The notes under the pieces were generated by a model that saw nothing but the letters and a program-made list of their open reading frames with translations, made no database searches and was not told the origin of the DNA. This document shows positions 1 to 14,668 of a stretch of 64,000 bases of DNA, piece by piece. How positions within the stretch are numbered: position 1 is the first letter of the stretch; each line of letters opens with the position of its first letter. Origin of the DNA: Glandiceps talaboti (Eukaryota > Hemichordata > Enteropneusta > Spengelidae); assembly GCF_964340395.1 (NCBI RefSeq), contig NC_135564.1, positions 12,668,391-12,732,390 of the forward strand. Reading direction: 5' to 3'. The translations under genes and the position numbers were made by a program.

Positions 1-1
1 A

Positions 2-79
2 GAAGCTCTGCAGTTAGCTAATGACCTAAATGTACCCAATCGTAATGGAGGAACCGGAGAGTCAGTGTTTTCCGCGTAA
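2..79 (+). CDS. Possible C-terminal end of a gene that starts upstream of the window
   Basis: Frame 2 is open from the first base for 25 codons and stops at TAA 77-79. The peptide has a balanced, protein-like composition and ends GESVFSA. An AATAAA lies at 97-102, only 17 bases past the stop. I do not recognise the family. A 25-codon open frame is not rare by chance, so this rests on composition and the poly(A) signal. It is partial because the window begins inside it. Confidence 0.33.
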   Translation, partial: EALQLANDLNVPNRNGGTGESVFSA

Positions 80-96
80 TGAAATAACAATGCAGT

Positions 97-102
97 AATA
101 AA
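97..102 (+). terminator. AATAAA poly(A) signal after the partial gene
   Basis: The canonical hexamer lies just downstream of the TAA at 77-79. It would end the partial plus-strand gene. Confidence 0.35.
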
Positions 103-1629
103 GTATGTGTGTTATCCAGGTTACCCGACCCCATTTCTGGCACTTAATTACAGCAAATTTTTTAAGATCTGCGTTTAAACCATGGGTAACTTAGTGACTT
201 TTCTTTTACGGTCACGAAAGGGGTATATTTACCAATGTCAACACGCTGATTAAACAACACGACTGACTTTGATTTGTTTTATGATGGATTAGTGGCCTTG
301 AAAGTAATCACAAAATAATCACATAGAAAGTGGACTAAATCTTGTCCTCGTGACGTCACATTGCTTTTAAAGAAGCTGGTTTGAAGTCTCTGGTTTGTAT
401 TTCAGCTAAAGCCGAAAAACCCCATATTCAACAGGTAGCTGAGTTGACCTTTGACCCCCCCCCCCCCCCAACTCAGATTATTGAGCTGTTGTCGTCATCC
501 GGATCTAAAATGCCAGTAAATGTAGCTACAGTCACTGTGATAATGAGATCGATTTCTACGTTTGTTTACGGAGCATACCGTTGATAAGTGATGGTTACAG
601 TGACAACGGCCGCCGGGGCTGGGGTAGTGATAAATTCTGACGGTGTGTTCTCTTTCATCAACGTCGTGGAACTTGAGATGATGAGTGTTTACTGATCGTA
701 CTCGAATAACAAGAGAAGTTGGACACAAATCTGACACTTTTCTGTTTAAGCGAGAACCTTTAATTGACGACTTTAACTGAAAACATTAAACAAACTCTCC
801 GTGGTGGAATTTTCGGATTCGTGTCCGTAAATTAATTAATTTAGTGTTGATTAATCCAAGTTTGGTCCATCAAGTCTATTGCATACATTTGCCCAAATCT
901 CAGTTTGTTTGTGAATCTCGGATATAACGAGACAACGGACGAGATCCCCATTCTGGAATTATGAGGACCTATATGAATTGTGGTCATTTCGTTGAAAAGT
1001 AAATCACAACTTGATATACAGAACAACTTCTACCCTTCTAGTATCGTCAGATGAATTTAGGAGTGTTTACTCAAATTTAGCTCCAAAACCCGGGTTTCTG
1101 CACGTACGTCTGTCAAGTTGTTCGCACAATTTATATGGCGCCTAATCCGCGCACCTCTCGTATACCGATAAATTATGTGATATATTGACAGATTCCGGTA
1201 AATGTGGCGTCATTGAAAAATGCAAAACATCTTATTTTGTTAATCAACGAGTTCGTTAGCTTTTGGTCGAAATTGTCATCCTGTTTATGAGCGTTAATAA
1301 TTTATTAACTTGACCCACTGAGATACGCAAGGAAAGTTTTCGTTGGCATATTTATTTTGGCAAAGAGACATAAATAATTGCTCAGGAAGGGCGTAATTTT
1401 GTAAAAGGGCAACAAGGCGGATTAATACTAATACTAAACAAATAGACCAGTCAGTAAGTCACCATTCACATACCCAAGATACGCCGTTAGTGGCGCTTTA
1501 TTCGAATAATGAGGGTTAATTCAAAATGATGTCATAGAAATAAAACAGTTTACTTCTATTTCGACAAAAAATACCAATGATTGGTGCTGACAAATCCGTT
1601 AAATTTGTCAGCACTCCAGTAATTTGAGC

Positions 1630-1791
<162 letters not shown>

Positions 1792-2388
1792 AAATATTGA
1801 TATTGTACAATCTCGCACGATTAGCCCAATCTGGATTCCGATCACGAACGTATGGTACTGCAGACAAGAAAATGTTTTTCCTTGTCTGTGATGGAACATC
1901 TTGCTTGCAAAATATACAGTTGTAATTAGGAATCTGATATGGGGGCCGGGTGCCTGTATTTTATGCTGTTCCATATCAGTTTGTATCATGTGTATTGAGC
2001 AAGAGTTCGAACTCATAAAATAAAACACAGTGAAAATAATAATAGCTATTGACAATTACAAGTAAGTCTTTATATAACGCAAGTATATGTGTCCTTGAAC
2101 AGAGAATTCACCTGTGTTGTTTTCAAGGCTAGGCTTTCATTATACCGACAAGGTCGAATGCAGTCATTGATTATATTCACTTTAATACAGTAGTGATCAG
2201 TAGTGTTTACTTGTTACTTAAAGTACGGGATTACTATGAAAACAGTCTCCAAAGGTCATGTATTTATTGGTTCTCCGTCATTGGTTTACAAAACCCAAGA
2301 CTATGTCTCTTTCCCCCTCCCCTTCCTGTAAGACGATCTAGATTCTAGTACTTTCAAACAAAGCGACAAATAACATGCGCGTGCACAT

Positions 2389-2422
2389 ACATACATACAT
2401 ACATACAGACAGACAGGCAGGC

Positions 2423-2486
<64 letters not shown>

Positions 2487-2487
2487 G
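2389..2487. repeat. (CATA)n then (CAGA)n compound microsatellite
   Basis: About four CATA units run into roughly 20 CAGA/CAGG units. The minus-strand frame reads as Cys-Leu-Ser-Val repeats, which is an artefact of the tetranucleotide. Confidence 0.95.
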
Positions 2488-5400
2488 AATATTCTCGATC
2501 ATGTAAACAATCTGAGAAAATATACTCACAATAACTGCTCTCCTCTAGTATAACTTCGACAATCGAAATACGTTGTTACTGTAGCATACATTGAAAGTGT
2601 GTTGGTCTGTAAAACATACTAACTAAAGAATCCGCCTGGATGGAAAGTGTATTATATATACCCATTCGATAAGTTTCGAAACGCAGCAAAAATCAACCCG
2701 GATTTTGGATAAATTAGATTTCGAAATAGGGGAATCACCAATAGTTTCTTGCCAAGTAACTGTCTCGTTAACTTTTGTATTCTTAAGATTAAATACACCA
2801 TACATTTATTGTAACGCAACAAAGAACATCGAGTCATGTGATATGTTTGTTTACATCACGTGATGCAAACGGGGATGTCCGCGATGGTGGTATGTGATGA
2901 ATAAGGAACCTAAAATAGAGACACTTTCGGTTATTTTAATTACCTGCGTCAAGTTTGACAACTGTGAACTTTTGAATGGTTGGTTTCAGTAGAAATTTTG
3001 AATCTTTGGGAGGAAGACATTGAATTAAAACACTCTACCTGTCAAATCTTGATTTGAATTATATTGAATGAATTGGCTTCATCAATATTTAGAATCATAA
3101 AAGAAGATTTTTGAAGCCGAGACTAAGGAACTGTAGAAAGCGACATGTGATAGAAGAGTAAAGTGACGCACAATATCATTACACATGTTTGCAACAGCAA
3201 AAATACGATAAAATAAAACAATACTGCGCAGCCCGATACTGGTGTTGCAATATAAAATCTAAAGTATTGCTCTCGCTAAAGCTATAATTAGAACATACTA
3301 ATTTGATTTACACCTCGTCAAAGTTCTTTGGTTTTTATTCGAACTCACACAGCATGACGTGACAATTCTTTGTATATATTCGGTCCAGACCGGTTATCTT
3401 GGACAGAGTCCAGACATTCTTGTGTGTAAGGTATGTCAGATACTGTCAGCGCGCCAAGTAAAATCCCCGATTACTACAGCGTGTACAGGGGGTAGTAGAT
3501 CTGTGTCACGTGGCAGTACCATTCTTTACAGCGAGGGTTCTCACGTCGTTATTTGCTATGCAAAAATTGATTAGTATTGATTATTTCGCTACTGTAACAA
3601 TTTTTTTTCTGTTAGATTCCAAAAATAAAGTTTTTTATAATTAATTTGGGTTAGTTGACATGTGTTTAAACGGTCCAGGGTTGATTTTCTAGACGTCGTC
3701 GTCGTCGTGGTTTGCAAGATTGATACATTGTGTAGTCACTATTTATTGGATAGCCATTATTCCTCTTCATTATCTAAAAATTCCGAAAATTCGGACTGTC
3801 ATTAAAAATTTTAATTTATAATTTCTTAGACTATTTATTAGCAGCCTAGCCAGGATACACAGTTTGTTCATATCCAGACCAATCGGTTATTTTGAATTGG
3901 ATATAGATTTGGTTTGATCACCATAGTTCTGCTTTCGAATCACGGTCCTAATTTTGTCATTTGGTAATATTTTGTTTAGAGTAAATATTTAAACACTTAA
4001 AGTCAATTATTATACGTTGTGCATTAAAAGTATCACTGACACCGACACTATGACTACGAAAACCACATTATCACCACAACATTCATTCTTTCTTGCCCAC
4101 TATTTTACCTTCCGTATGGAAAGGTTATGCAATAGCGTTGTCTGTGTGTATATCTGTCCGTCTGCCTATCTATTTATCTGTCTGCCGGTCTGTGGACATG
4201 ATATCTCAAAAACTACCACATCAATTCTAATGACATAACACTTGGCAAGTATCTGTGGGTAAAGGATTAAAGATAAATGCATGCAATGAACTAACAAACA
4301 AATAAATACATTTTAAAAAATGAAAAAAGTAGTAAATTGTTGTTACCATTCTTGCGACCCAGGCGGGGGGGGGGCGTACTACTCTCGCAAAAAGACCACG
4401 TGATTGCACGACACCTGGACACTGGAAGGAAGTTCATTTAAACTTTTCCTTTACGTTCTTAGTAGACTAATTCTAGGTTTTACGGATGTGTGAATATCGA
4501 TATCTGGTCTAAAAAGAGCATTATGAATACAGCTTTCAAATTCAATAACTTTGACTCAGTTGCCATTCAAATGACTTCTGATACCTTCTTCAGACAACCG
4601 TGAGTAACGTCTAAATTTTCGGTGTTGAAGACAGAAAGAGCAAATAACAGGATCGGTATCATCTGACCTCTACATCAACGTCATATGATACCGTATATTT
4701 GATTCGATAAAGGTTGTGTGTTGAGAGAAAATCAACCTATCGAGTTACTTGACACTTAAAGCAAACAAGCCCAACAAACATCTTAGTTTCACCATGGTTT
4801 ATTTTTAGAGTCACTTGTTATCTTTAACCATTCATACGAAATACGAGTCACGTCTACAGATTGTGTTACTTCCCACACGAATAGTATCGTACATAGGCTG
4901 ACAAATTCACTTAAAATCGTTTCTGACATTCAGTACACAAATAATGCATATTATCATTCTAAGTTTATTAAGTACTTTAGGCCACCAGCCCCCATTGTAC
5001 AATGTGAAAAATAAATGTTTTTGATGATCATGCGTCCCTTAGCTTAATTTAAAACTAAATACAACAACATGTAACCAGTTTCTCGATTGAGATGTTGGAA
5101 GTAGATGGCATTAAAATAACAAAAAATAGAGGCGAAGGATAACGAATAACATGAAGCAATAAATTTACATCTAATATCTTTAAATACAGAACAACTTAGA
5201 CAGAAATGAAATTCATCCCCAACAAGATTAAGATCGCAAAGTTGACATAGACGTTCGTTTCTTGGTAACTTGAAATTTCGTCCACTCTCAATACAGAGAT
5301 TGTAGTCAGAGATACGATATTTGCAAAGTGTCTTCCTACGAAATTAAGTGTTAATATCAGAAAGGTACGTATTTCTCAAGAGATAGATTGGTTTTGTAAA

Positions 5401-5983
5401 GACGGTACGTATCTAGTTTGGGTGAAGAATCTATGTTGGTATGCCAATTTTGGTTTATCAAAAGAAAATACTCTCAGTTTGTTCAGTCCAGGCAATCCCA
5501 AAACCAAGTTTGAAGAGTAAATGTTTGAATTTAAAGGCCCAACATTAACATCTATTCCGTTTTCAGCCATCTCTAGTTGGTAATTATAACACTATAATGC
5601 ATATTCCATACATCTTTTATATTCTAAAACAAGAGTTCGAGTTTGAAAAATGTTGAAGCAATGGGTTCAATATAACCATGGACGGTGACTGGAGGATTAG
5701 CTCTTCGAACTACCATACAAGTCAAAAAAACACATGACTCCTTTCATACTGTGTAAGTTTATCCGACGGCTAGTACTGGAACTATGTGTTGTAAAGTAGG
5801 TCGGAGAGTTGAAACACAGTCTATTATCCACATGGCATTAGTTTGCACTCTGTATAGAGCTATCTATAATATTACTGTTACTATGATTTCTACCCTTAGC
5901 GACGAGTTGTTGACTTGGCTTTTGGTTAGAAGGGTCGTGGTCCTCATATACAGACAACGAAACCTAACCATAAGCTAAGTATA

Positions 5984-6190
5984 TTGTGTGTGTGTATACA
6001 TGTATGTATGTATGTATGTATGTATGTATGTATGTGTGTATGTATACATGTATGTATGTATGTATGTATGTATGTATGTATACATACATACATACGTGTG
6101 TATGTATACGTGTGTATGTATGTATACGTGTGTATGTATACGTGTGTATGTATGTATACGTGTGTATGTGTACGTACGTGTGGGTGTAAG
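5984..6190. repeat. (TGTA)n-rich microsatellite with TG variants
   Basis: About 200 bases are mainly TGTA and TG units with an inverted switch (GTATACATAC) near 6075-6085. All overlapping open frames on both strands are repeat artefacts. Confidence 0.95.
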
Positions 6191-9100
6191 GGTGTATGTG
6201 TTCTTGGGCTCACACACAAATAATATTTATAGCCTGTGCGGCTTGGCAAACACGAAGCACTAACTTTGTGCTAACTTAGCTTGAACGATTGACCATATGA
6301 AACTATTTACAACGATTAAATATTATTAGCAAAACTCGTGCAGTACTTTTTGAACGTCAGTGTTTTCCGTGAAGCTGACGAGGTGAGTGTCAAATATTGA
6401 CAGATACAAGGTGAAGCCGAATATCGAATAAAACGTCCCTGGCCACACACTCCATTGTACCTCATCTGGGCACAAATGTAAATCGTACATCTTTCCACGT
6501 GAATTACACATAACCTATTTTTGTTACTCCTCTCAATGAAACAGACTCGTGTTGCCAAGGTTTTAGCAAAGGCAACGTATTACTGTTTTAAGAGCGATGA
6601 AATGCACTGACCTTCGATCTGAGAACTTTGCTGTCATAGCAACAGCTGTCGAAATTTTACGAGATGGGTATAACAAAGGGTCGCCTTTAAATCAATGTGA
6701 TATATTTTGTTGTATTTTATAATATAAAGTTCAATAGGACGCAAAGAACGAAGACAGTCTTCAGTTTGGGTTTTACTAAATGCATCGGGTTGATGTGTCT
6801 GTGGAGTGGCGAATGTTCAACTTCGTTCTGTCTCAACCCTTGTTTGGTGGTCTAAGGTTCTATGTATGCATTACTGACGAACCAGCGAGACTGTACCATT
6901 GCTAAACGCTCAGATTTCACTGCCTTGATACAGTTCTCCCTTTCGTTGAAAAAATCTATGGTATCACGAGAAATACTTTCTCAACAATATATCGACTGAT
7001 GTTACGAGAATCAAACTTTGCCTGCTCTCCAGATAATAAATACCTCCGTAAGTGAAAACTGCTTACCTGGCAAATATTACAGACCGCACTCTGCTGTCCC
7101 GTCCCCTTCTAGCGTGCCAGGGTCCAGTCTCAGAGTGCATGTATTGCCATTTCAAAAAGTTAAACCTCACTCTGGGCAAACATTTGAAGTATTTACACGA
7201 CACTTCATAAATCAGACAAATTGGGCCAGGTTGGTCAAACCATTTGCAGTTTGCGATAGTATGCGAACACAATGACGTCGGATTTGTGCAAGGTTAAAGT
7301 AGAAAGTTACCTTTCCCGCCGCCCTTCACGCGTTTCACTCAGATGGCGCTGCTGGCACATAGCCAAACTCTCCCAATCACGTGCCTAATCAATTTCACTG
7401 GCAAACGAACTTTTAAGGGTCACCAAAGGCCACTTTTTGTTAAAAAGAATCAACCTGACAAAAGAGAGCGCCCTCATAAAACCTTTTAGAAGATGTTTTG
7501 TGTATTTTTGTGGTGTATTTTTCACGCAAGCTTTCACTCGTTCTTACCAAGAGAACACAAGAATTAAGATTAACAGGTCTAAATACCGACCAAAACCAAA
7601 CACGTAATAATTTTCTCTAAATCCAGTTTCAACATCATATCGACCAACATTTCATAGCACACATGTAAGTTTAAATACAACACCAAGTACAAGATATTCG
7701 TGGAACCAATAATAAATTCTTTTGATAATTGCGTAACCATTTCAATAGATTTTATTGCGTTCCACTGAGAATTATTAAACTCTCTACTTAATTGACATAA
7801 ACAACTCGAAATTAACGATCCCCACAAGCTTTACAAGGTCGTTATTTTTTATGTCAGTTCGAGTTGATTATGTCGACCAGGGACCACTGGTAGTTTAATG
7901 ACTCCTCCTTTGAACGCAATAATTTACTGTAATTGAAATAGTTACATAATCTTGATTCCAAAATGTCACTACGACTATTCATACTATTTATAAGTTCCAC
8001 GAATACTTGCTACTTGCAGAAAGTGTTTACATGTAGTGTTACGAATTGTCAATCGAAATGTTAGAGAAAACAACAACAACTATTTGGTGTTACTACGGAA
8101 ACGAGGTAAGTTTAGATAATTAATTAGGTAACAGGGTGTTTTATGTGTCCCACAACAACAATTTTGTTTGTGAAAGCTATATAACAAACTTTGTTGTTGT
8201 AAACATAAAAAAAGTCATACTGCCTGTAAACAAATCACTTAAAACCTACTTCCTGTCCGCGGTATCGTGGTTGGTGTTTACTCGTAAATAGTTGGGGGTA
8301 CGGATGAAGGACAGAAAGGAGAGGGGGGTGAGGAGGGGAGGGTGGAAATAACAGGATGGAAGATGTAATAGGGAATGAATTCGAAGGCAATCAACGAAGT
8401 CAAATTACAAATAAAGGGGAAAAAGTTGATGAGATTGACTGGGATGGAAACAACTCCGAGACAGACTGTACTACTCGCCCAGAAGATTATTTTACTGGAA
8501 TGCAGTTCTTCGGATTTCACTAAATCAAAGTTGACATTGTTCTGAAATTGTTCAGTAAAAATTATGCTCCGTAGAAAATCATCTCCCGGAGATCACAGTC
8601 CGGATTTACGGTACTCTGGACTCACGTTTTACTACAAATTGTATGAAATGCATATGCTGGCACAATTTCAACTAGTTCACTCGTATGTCACACAATAGTA
8701 CAGCTGTTAATATCATAATGTACAAGTAACTTAGCTCTATGACAACATGCCGTACAATAGAATGGCTGATTGATTAGAGACGGTACGATTTGTCATTCTT
8801 GTACTCAAAATGGATCTCACAACCACCGTGTCAACCCATGGCTGGTATAGGATCATGACCACCGTGTCAACCCATGGCTGGTATAGCGGGCTACATACAA
8901 TAACTTCTGAGTTCTCTACAGGCTATGTGTTGGATTTTTAAAAATAGACCTGGACGTCGACGTTTTCTTGACTTTTGTGAACTTGATAAAAGTTACAAGT
9001 GTGTGCTTGTGTGTTCGTACGTGTGTTTGTGTCTTTGTATGTCTGTGTGTACCCGTATGAGTATATATATGTATGTATGTGCATATTTGTGGGTATCGTG

Positions 9101-9228
9101 CTCTCATTTTGGCATTCGTATGAACCAGTGTATTGTACTACGTTGTATCCTATCGTTACTACCGTCGAAAATGAAAACTAAAAAGAAATTAAACTCTCGG
9201 ATTTAAGTACCTTTGAAGTAGTTATAAT

Positions 9229-9287
9229 TCATCATTCTCCTATCATCATCCTCATCATCCTCATCATCATCATCATCATCCTCATCG

Positions 9288-9330
<43 letters not shown>

Positions 9331-9546
9331 TATTATTATTATCATCATCATCATTATCATCCTCATTATCATCATTAACATCATCAACAACAACAACATC
9401 ATCATCATCATCGTCATCATCATCGTCGTCATCATTACCACCACCACCACCACCACCATCATCATCATAACTACCACCACTACCACTACACCACCATGTT
9501 CATCTTCACTATCATCACATCATCATCACCACCGCCACCACTACCA
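9229..9546. repeat. (CAT)n/(CAC)n trinucleotide-rich block
   Basis: CAT, CAC and related triplets run for about 320 bases with local purity and many point changes. The poly-Met frame on the minus strand is an artefact. Confidence 0.93.
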
Positions 9547-9547
9547 T

Positions 9548-9646
9548 CACATACATACATACATACATACATACATACATACATGCGCGCGCATGCATGA
9601 ATGCGCGCGCACGCACACACACACAAACAAACACACACACACACAG
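9548..9646. repeat. (CATA)n, CG-alternating and (CA)n compound tract
   Basis: CATA repeats pass into alternating purine/pyrimidine sequence (GCGCGCGCATGCATG, then TGCGCGCGCACGCACA) and end in CA repeats. The alternating pattern is the classic composition for left-handed Z-DNA. Confidence 0.85.
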
Positions 9647-12600
9647 ATGCTCATTCTAGGTCTCCGATGCCGCATTCTTTATTAACGTCTTCCGGTAAAG
9701 CGGTCAATTTATGTAAGGTCGCCCAACTCATTCAAAAGACTACGTAGAAAGTACAACACTTAACGTTGAATTAGACATTTAACGTTCTAAAAATAGACAA
9801 TCAATACCAATTGCAATGTAACATTCACATCTACCATCAAGTGTATTATCAGTTAGGGACCTTTGTCACACAAAGAAAAGAGTTATTTGAACGTGTGCCA
9901 ATTGAAATTTGTTTTAAACTAAATCAAAGACAGAGGAGAGTTTCTCTCTAGTGCACTGTATGACTAAATTCATTGAAAGATGTCGTAATGCATTGAATTC
10001 ACTCAATAAATTCCAGGAGCTGACGTCCAGTGAGTTACTGGAAAATTGTGAATTAGGGGAAATATTTTGAAATCGGTCATGACGGCCACATTAGTACTAT
10101 TCTTGTAAACCATATCAAACTTGTACCGGTGACGAGAATCGGGTCTCGGGCAGTGCCGTAAAAAGACCTGTGGAACGTGGTTTTACGACCATGAAAATTA
10201 GTTCTCGAACTAGTAATAGTAAACTGAAGCCCAGACAGTTGTAGTAAGACAGATATGGTTTCGTTGTTATTCTGTTTTACGATAGTGCTCTGAAATTAGT
10301 GTCTTCGGCTTCTTCGATTAGATAGAGTTATGCCGCTATTCGCTTTTGTCCCAAGGTCGGCCAGTAAGCACTTGTTCACGGTTGAATAAATTCAGGACTA
10401 TATTATTTACGACTGGGTGTAAAGTTGCAAAAACGATTTGACGTTAAAATCGACAGGTTGCCGAGACAATCTTCGACAGATAGGTCATATTGTACGCACG
10501 ACATTCCAGTTTGTATGTTGTTCATAAAAAGAGTTCGTTTATGTGAATTCAACAACCATAAAAAAAAGAAATATTTGTGTAGACGGGAGACAAATGTATG
10601 GTAACCTTGGCACTAACATGCATACGTTCCACTCTGACAACTTGGAGAGGGGTCAACTTTCGGCCAACTACTCAAGTACCTTTAATGTAAAGTCATGTAT
10701 CATGGAACCATGACAGGTGTACTCGACTGACTGTTGTGGTGCCAAATAGGGCGTATTTAACGCCGCTCTTTTTGTTGTAAACCTACTTAGCTTCTGACGA
10801 TAAAGTGGTGATTTAAAATGTTCAATTTAACCACGAGAATTAAAGAGCGGAACCAGAATACAGCACTGTGCCCGTGATATCTCGCTGTACTGTTACTGTT
10901 TTGCTCAACCTATAAACAGATACTCGTGTGTCGTTCACTAATAACGTTACAAAGTATTTGTGCACTCGATTCAGTGCCTCGCCTCAAACGTGTCGTGTTA
11001 AAATGACCATTCAGCATGACTGGACGACAAACTTGAATGGGTCGTAGAGTGCTAAATCTGTACTGTCAAAGAAAGTACGTTTTTGGAGTAGATTTTCTGG
11101 TTGTCTTTAAAATGGTTGTCTTTAAAATCTCATTTTTTACAATTCTCGCGTAAGTCTTGTTTCAGTACGAGGCAGAACATTTCTCAATTTGAATCTTGCT
11201 TTTAGACGTAGGTGGCTTCATAACGGAGATGTTGTTCCCACCATAGTGATAATCCGCGAACGAGGTTAGATTTTGAAGTTGCCCCTTGTTGATGAGTCCT
11301 TACATGTCTTTTATAGTTCTAAAACCTTATACCATAAATGGCTGTAAGAGTATACACTACAAAGTGCTGATTCACTTTATTCAGTAATATCAAAATCTGC
11401 TATTTTCTTTATTTGAAAAGAGTGGCATTCCCTCTCTACGTCCATGTATACGGCCACATAACAATATACAACAAGATCACTCTCTGCGTCGTGAGAATTA
11501 GAATGCTACACTAACAATTGAGGGCGCTGTCTATGATATGACATGAGTGCACGTTTTTGATTTCAAAGAGCGCCTGTTGTTGGTTGGTCGTCCTTCAGTT
11601 ATAGTCTTTCTATACTATCTGTAAACTACGAGGACTTAATATGAAGTTGGTAAGATTAGAGTCCTTGGACCAAAGAAATCGATTTTTTTTAAATGATGTT
11701 TTTGAGTAATCTTAAGCTTTCATGCCTCGGAAATAAACTCTAAACTTTCGCTGTTACTTTGTTCAATTCAGAAAACCCCAGCATGTTCTCAGTTAAAATC
11801 GATAAAAATAAATCAGGGGGTCACTGCACATAATTGTCAAATTTTAACATTGTGGTGATTTAAGTTCTGTTTTTCGTATATGGTACAGCTCGACCATGAT
11901 AAGGATAGTTTTGTCAGCACCAAATGATTTTAAACTCATATATAATGTGTAGTTTTCTTTTCCTTATGTACTTGTACTTTTAGCGTTTCGTCACCTCACC
12001 TCAATGCCATGTTAATAGAAATGAAACTACTCATCGTTAGCTTCACTTCGCTGTGGACTATTCAAGTGTCCCTCAAGAACAGAACCTGCCCTTCCTGCGA
12101 AGATATAATGGTTTTGTCAAGCGATTGGAATTTTCCTCCAATCAACGATGACTCCGATTTCTGACCGTCGCGTCCACCGTGAGGATAGAACATCCTCCTG
12201 GCAACACAAAATATACGTGTAAACACAGAGGCGTTACTAAGAACGTGGGCTGACAACACAGTTCCATAAAGTGTCTCATTGATGAAATTATACGTTTATC
12301 TATGAAAACATTTTGTCTACTGTACATTGAAATGTTAAATATGAGTCACCGAAGAGAACAACGTTCTATTTTCATCCAGATACACGGTAAGCATTTTGAC
12401 AATGTTTACTTTCTTGTGTTTCCTTGGTGACCACAAATAAGTCAAATTCATGAAGCCCTAGTTGCTGTCACTTAAAATTATATATAATATCTTATAGTGT
12501 TTACTTTTATACAAGATTTCAATATATTCAATAAATAACGTTTTTGTAATCTACGAAAGAACGAATGGGGAACATATTTCCAGTGACTCCTACAAGTTTT

Positions 12601-13477
12601 GAGAAGTTCTTGTACATCATATTATTGTTTGGGTTATTTCTTCAGCGTGTAGCGTGGAAAGCCAAATGCACAAAGAACTTAAACGCACATCACAATTCAC
12701 TGTCATTGACATTGTGGTGGTTCTTGTAGGAAACCCCAAATGCCTTTAAAATGATCGGTCACGGTGGTAGCGATGACTTTGAGACTTGTGTTCCTTTTCA
12801 CGTATGACAACCTTTTTTACCCATCGATATCTGTTTAAAATCATTGACTGGGGGATGTCATTTTTTAGGGAAGGGCACTTTTTTGAATTCCACAACGGGA
12901 ATCGGGGACGGCCACATTTTCTGCAACAGACCGGGTTTGATTTCCCACCCCATGTAATTACCGAAGATTCTCTAAATCATAAATGATTTAAAACTGTGAA
13001 AATCTAAGAAAAGCAGAACAATTATAAGTCCATGAATTACTTCATTCATACAGCAAATTCGGGTCAGTGAATTGATGGAATGGCCTATTACGGATATCGG
13101 AAAGACAGAAGATTATCTAGTTTGGCCACTAGGAGTGCTGTTTGCCAGCAGAAACGAAGGCCATCATATTCTGTAGCCTTTATTGAGTTACGAACAAGGA
13201 CTTTTTACATTTTATTTCACATCGTTTTTCATGTAGAAAACCATATTAATGTTGGTTTATGCATTAAAAATCCAAAATACACGATTCTCATCCATATGGC
13301 CACTTTAACAAGTTTGGTAAGGTTTACTATACAAGTAAGGTGAATACCCTATGTATATACAAAAGAAGGCAAATATCAGTGTTGCTACATATGAAATACA
13401 CTGAGTAAAACTAACGAAGCCTTGCCTTGGATTAAGATTTCAATCAAAGCACTACAAATAATAAGTGCCCCCTCCAC

Positions 13478-13496
13478 ACACACACACACACACACA
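13478..13496. repeat. Short (CA)n microsatellite
   Basis: About nine CA units lie in otherwise unique A+T-rich DNA. Confidence 0.9.
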
Positions 13497-14668
13497 ATGT
13501 ACACACAAAAAGCATGTGAACACATTTGCATACTTTTTGATCTACTTTGTTTTAATGTATACCACAAAACAGAAGACATTTAAACACTGTACTGTAAGAA
13601 AATACTCTGCGTAAAGTTCAACATGTCTGTGCTCAGTTCAATTAATCACCGTCAAATTAACAAGTTGTATTAAAAAACCACCAGAAAGACTAAAAAAACC
13701 TGTTCATTTGCACAGAATGAATGGAACATCTTGTCTTTAGTTCTTAAAGTGTCTATGTATGTCATATACAGCAAAACCACAAAGGCCTTTTTCATTTGCA
13801 TCGTAAAATACACAATCACTGACAAAAATTCAACCCATCTTCCCTTTTCTCAATTTCTTCATGAATGACAAATAAAATCAACACCAACAGCTCAAAATAT
13901 TGAGCCTGAAGGTAATGTTCAATTAAAAAAATTCATTCACTTTGTTTCCGCTGTGGGAATATCTCCATCTTTTGCTCTTTTAGTGAGTCAAAATTGTAGA
14001 ACTAGTGTCCAAACATTCAATATTCAACTTGAGACGTACCAGATAGTCACTAACTGAAATCATGGCATACTTTGACGTTGTCTATTTGCAATGAACCAAG
14101 TAACACTGGAGCTGAATCGAGAGTCTGGAATCATGGTCCACATGAAAGGTAGCATTTTAAAAGTCAAATTCCAAAAACTACTTAGGCTTTTTTTAAATGT
14201 GGCAACACACGAAGAACAAGAGCTTAATTTAATTCATTGTCAGGTCGATATGTTGGCAAGGACTTCGCAATATCAGAAAAATGCAAGGTTTGTTGAAGTA
14301 TGATTGAAATGTACATCAAAGAAAAGTATCAATTGGAATGGTTGTCTTTCTATCGAGGCAGATTTGTCCTAAACAATATTTTATGTAACAAGTAGATCAG
14401 TGGAAACCAGCACTGTCTGTGATAACATACGAAGAATTGTTCAAAACAAATGTGAACATGTCTTTGCTTTGATAAAAGCCATCCACAACCCCTCCATAAC
14501 GTAACACAATCTCCATAAACAAGCTGTACAGAGATCTATTCTTCATTGGCAGTAAATTTTTGATTCACATGTACTTTTTCATAGTAGCACCATCGTATTC
14601 AGTAAATGATTACTGTTACCAAATATTGCTATTGTAAACAGTTATCCCTCGAGGTCTTGTCCCTGTCT

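Noticed and set aside
6316-6558. Two overlapping minus-strand frames of 61-80 codons, one with a membrane-like hydrophobic stretch
   Set aside because: No recognisable family, no supporting splice sites or neighbouring exons; chance open frames of this size are common here.
7018-7275. Antiparallel 85- and 69-codon frames
   Set aside because: Both strands are open over the same bases, neither has a domain or splice context.
9232-9486. Poly-Met/Val frame on the minus strand
   Set aside because: Direct product of the CAT/CAC repeat.
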